Shown here piece after piece: positions 63,540 to 64,000 of a stretch of DNA of 64,000 nucleotides. The notes below the pieces were generated by a model. That model was not told the DNA's origin, made no database searches, and worked only from the letters and a program-made list of their open reading frames with translations. The stretch is from Roseovarius sp. MMSF_3359 (GTDB taxonomy: Bacteria; Pseudomonadota; Alphaproteobacteria; Rhodobacterales; Rhodobacteraceae): assembly GCF_030733385.1 (NCBI RefSeq), contig NZ_JASHJC010000007.1, positions 158,718 through 222,717 on the forward strand. The letters run 5' to 3'. Each line of letters begins with the position of its first letter. Position 1 is the stretch's first letter. Both the position numbers and the translations under genes were made by a program.

Positions 63540-63968
63540 GTGGCGATGATGCACCTGCTCAAACTCAGTGTTGGCACTGAAAGCGTCGACAGCCTGGCCG
63601 CATGGCATAAAACCAAGCGCGCGCAAGGCCCTGACGGCCTGCCCCGCCACGTCACCCGCATGTGGCCCAAACGGGAGGCCGAAATCCTCGAAGGCGGCAG
63701 TATCTTCTGGGTCATTCAGGGCTTTATCCGCTGCCGCCAACGCATCCTGCGCTTCGACGAGGTGATTGGCAATGACGGTATCCGCCGCTGCGCCTTCGTA
63801 TTGGAACCGCACCTTATCCGCACCACAAGTGCGAAACGCCGCCCGTTCCAGGGATGGCGGTACCTCGACCCCGCAGATGCCCCCGCAGATCTGCCACGGA
63901 CCCGGGAGAGCGACGACAGCCTGCCCGACGACCTCTCGGCGGCGCTCGCCGATATCGGCGTCCTCTGA
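63540..63968 (+). CDS. DUF1489 protein
   Basis: A 142-residue soluble protein. HLLKLSVGTESVDSLAAWHK near the start and GSIFWVIQGFIRCRQRILRF near residue 51 match DUF1489, a small alphaproteobacterial family without a known function. The GTG at 63540 with GGGGGA 5 bases upstream is used; ATG 63546 is an alternative. It is divergent from nrdJ across a 157-base gap. Confidence 0.85.
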   Translation: MAMMHLLKLSVGTESVDSLAAWHKTKRAQGPDGLPRHVTRMWPKREAEILEGGSIFWVIQGFIRCRQRILRFDEVIGNDGIRRCAFVLEPHLIRTTSAKRRPFQGWRYLDPADAPADLPRTRESDDSLPDDLSAALADIGVL

Positions 63969-64000
63969 ACACTGCCCCAAATCGCCTCATGAGGGCGGAC

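Noticed and set aside
61103..63580. 825-codon plus-strand frame opposite nrdJ
   Set aside because: Antisense shadow of nrdJ; no domain and no start signal.

Overview
The window reads as a chromosomal segment of an alphaproteobacterium of the Rhodobacterales (Roseobacter group). The support is high G+C content, Rhodobacterales-type gene order (purA next to a DUF2842 protein; glyQ, VOC protein, DUF6446-like protein, glyS and ppdK in a row; a free-standing ctaD), an FNR-type box in front of ctaD, and many small families typical of that order. Names are assigned from motifs read by eye; no database search was run.

Layout. 0-3 kb (minus strand): the end of a PII-like gene behind an SbtA-type bicarbonate transporter, then DUF2842 and purA. 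3-11 kb: small membrane proteins, secG, pyrG, a DUF4274-like protein, two tandem TerB-like proteins, a TPR protein and a J-domain protein. 11.9-16.6 kb: a basic amino acid/opine-type ABC transporter (ATPase, binding protein, two permeases) facing a ureohydrolase of the agmatinase family, with an AT-rich orphan ORF inside the transporter operon. 17.2-19.2 kb: a decayed tyrosine integrase beside tRNA-Leu(GAG), the relic of an integrated element. 19.3-28.3 kb: lipB, a dipeptide-type binding protein, a fused two-domain ABC ATPase, a DadA-like oxidoreductase, an M20 amidohydrolase (no permease genes present) and secreted proteins. 28.4-35.9 kb: cupin, GST with divergent TetR, a diguanylate cyclase, ctaD, a LysR regulator and small genes. 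36-42.6 kb: folB (fused to an amino-acid-kinase-like domain), folP, a DMT exporter, ilvC divergent from two Lrp/AsnC regulators, and a class V aminotransferase. 42.9-51.4 kb: M50 peptidase, UbiH-type hydroxylase, HAD phosphatase, GntR regulator, a large GT2 glycosyltransferase, carA, yqeY, DUF2244 and a cell wall hydrolase. 51.5-58.3 kb (minus strand): ppdK, glyS and glyQ with two small genes between the glycyl-tRNA synthetase subunits. 58.5-64 kb: a pseudo-protease with SPOR-like and peptidoglycan-binding parts, a small secreted protein, the class II ribonucleotide reductase nrdJ and a DUF1489 protein.

The most unusual item is a dispersed intergenic element of about 146 bp present four times (4.9, 7.5, 38.2 and 42.8 kb). 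All copies share a 5' box, a TTTAT box at almost fixed spacing and a 3' double hairpin whose stems covary while a TTGATT joint is kept. It looks like either a structured RNA family or a non-autonomous mobile element. Other points worth a look are a perfect 26-bp palindrome over the nrdJ ribosome binding site, a trypsin-fold protein that has lost its catalytic residues, an AT-rich block inside glyS, and the folB fusion.
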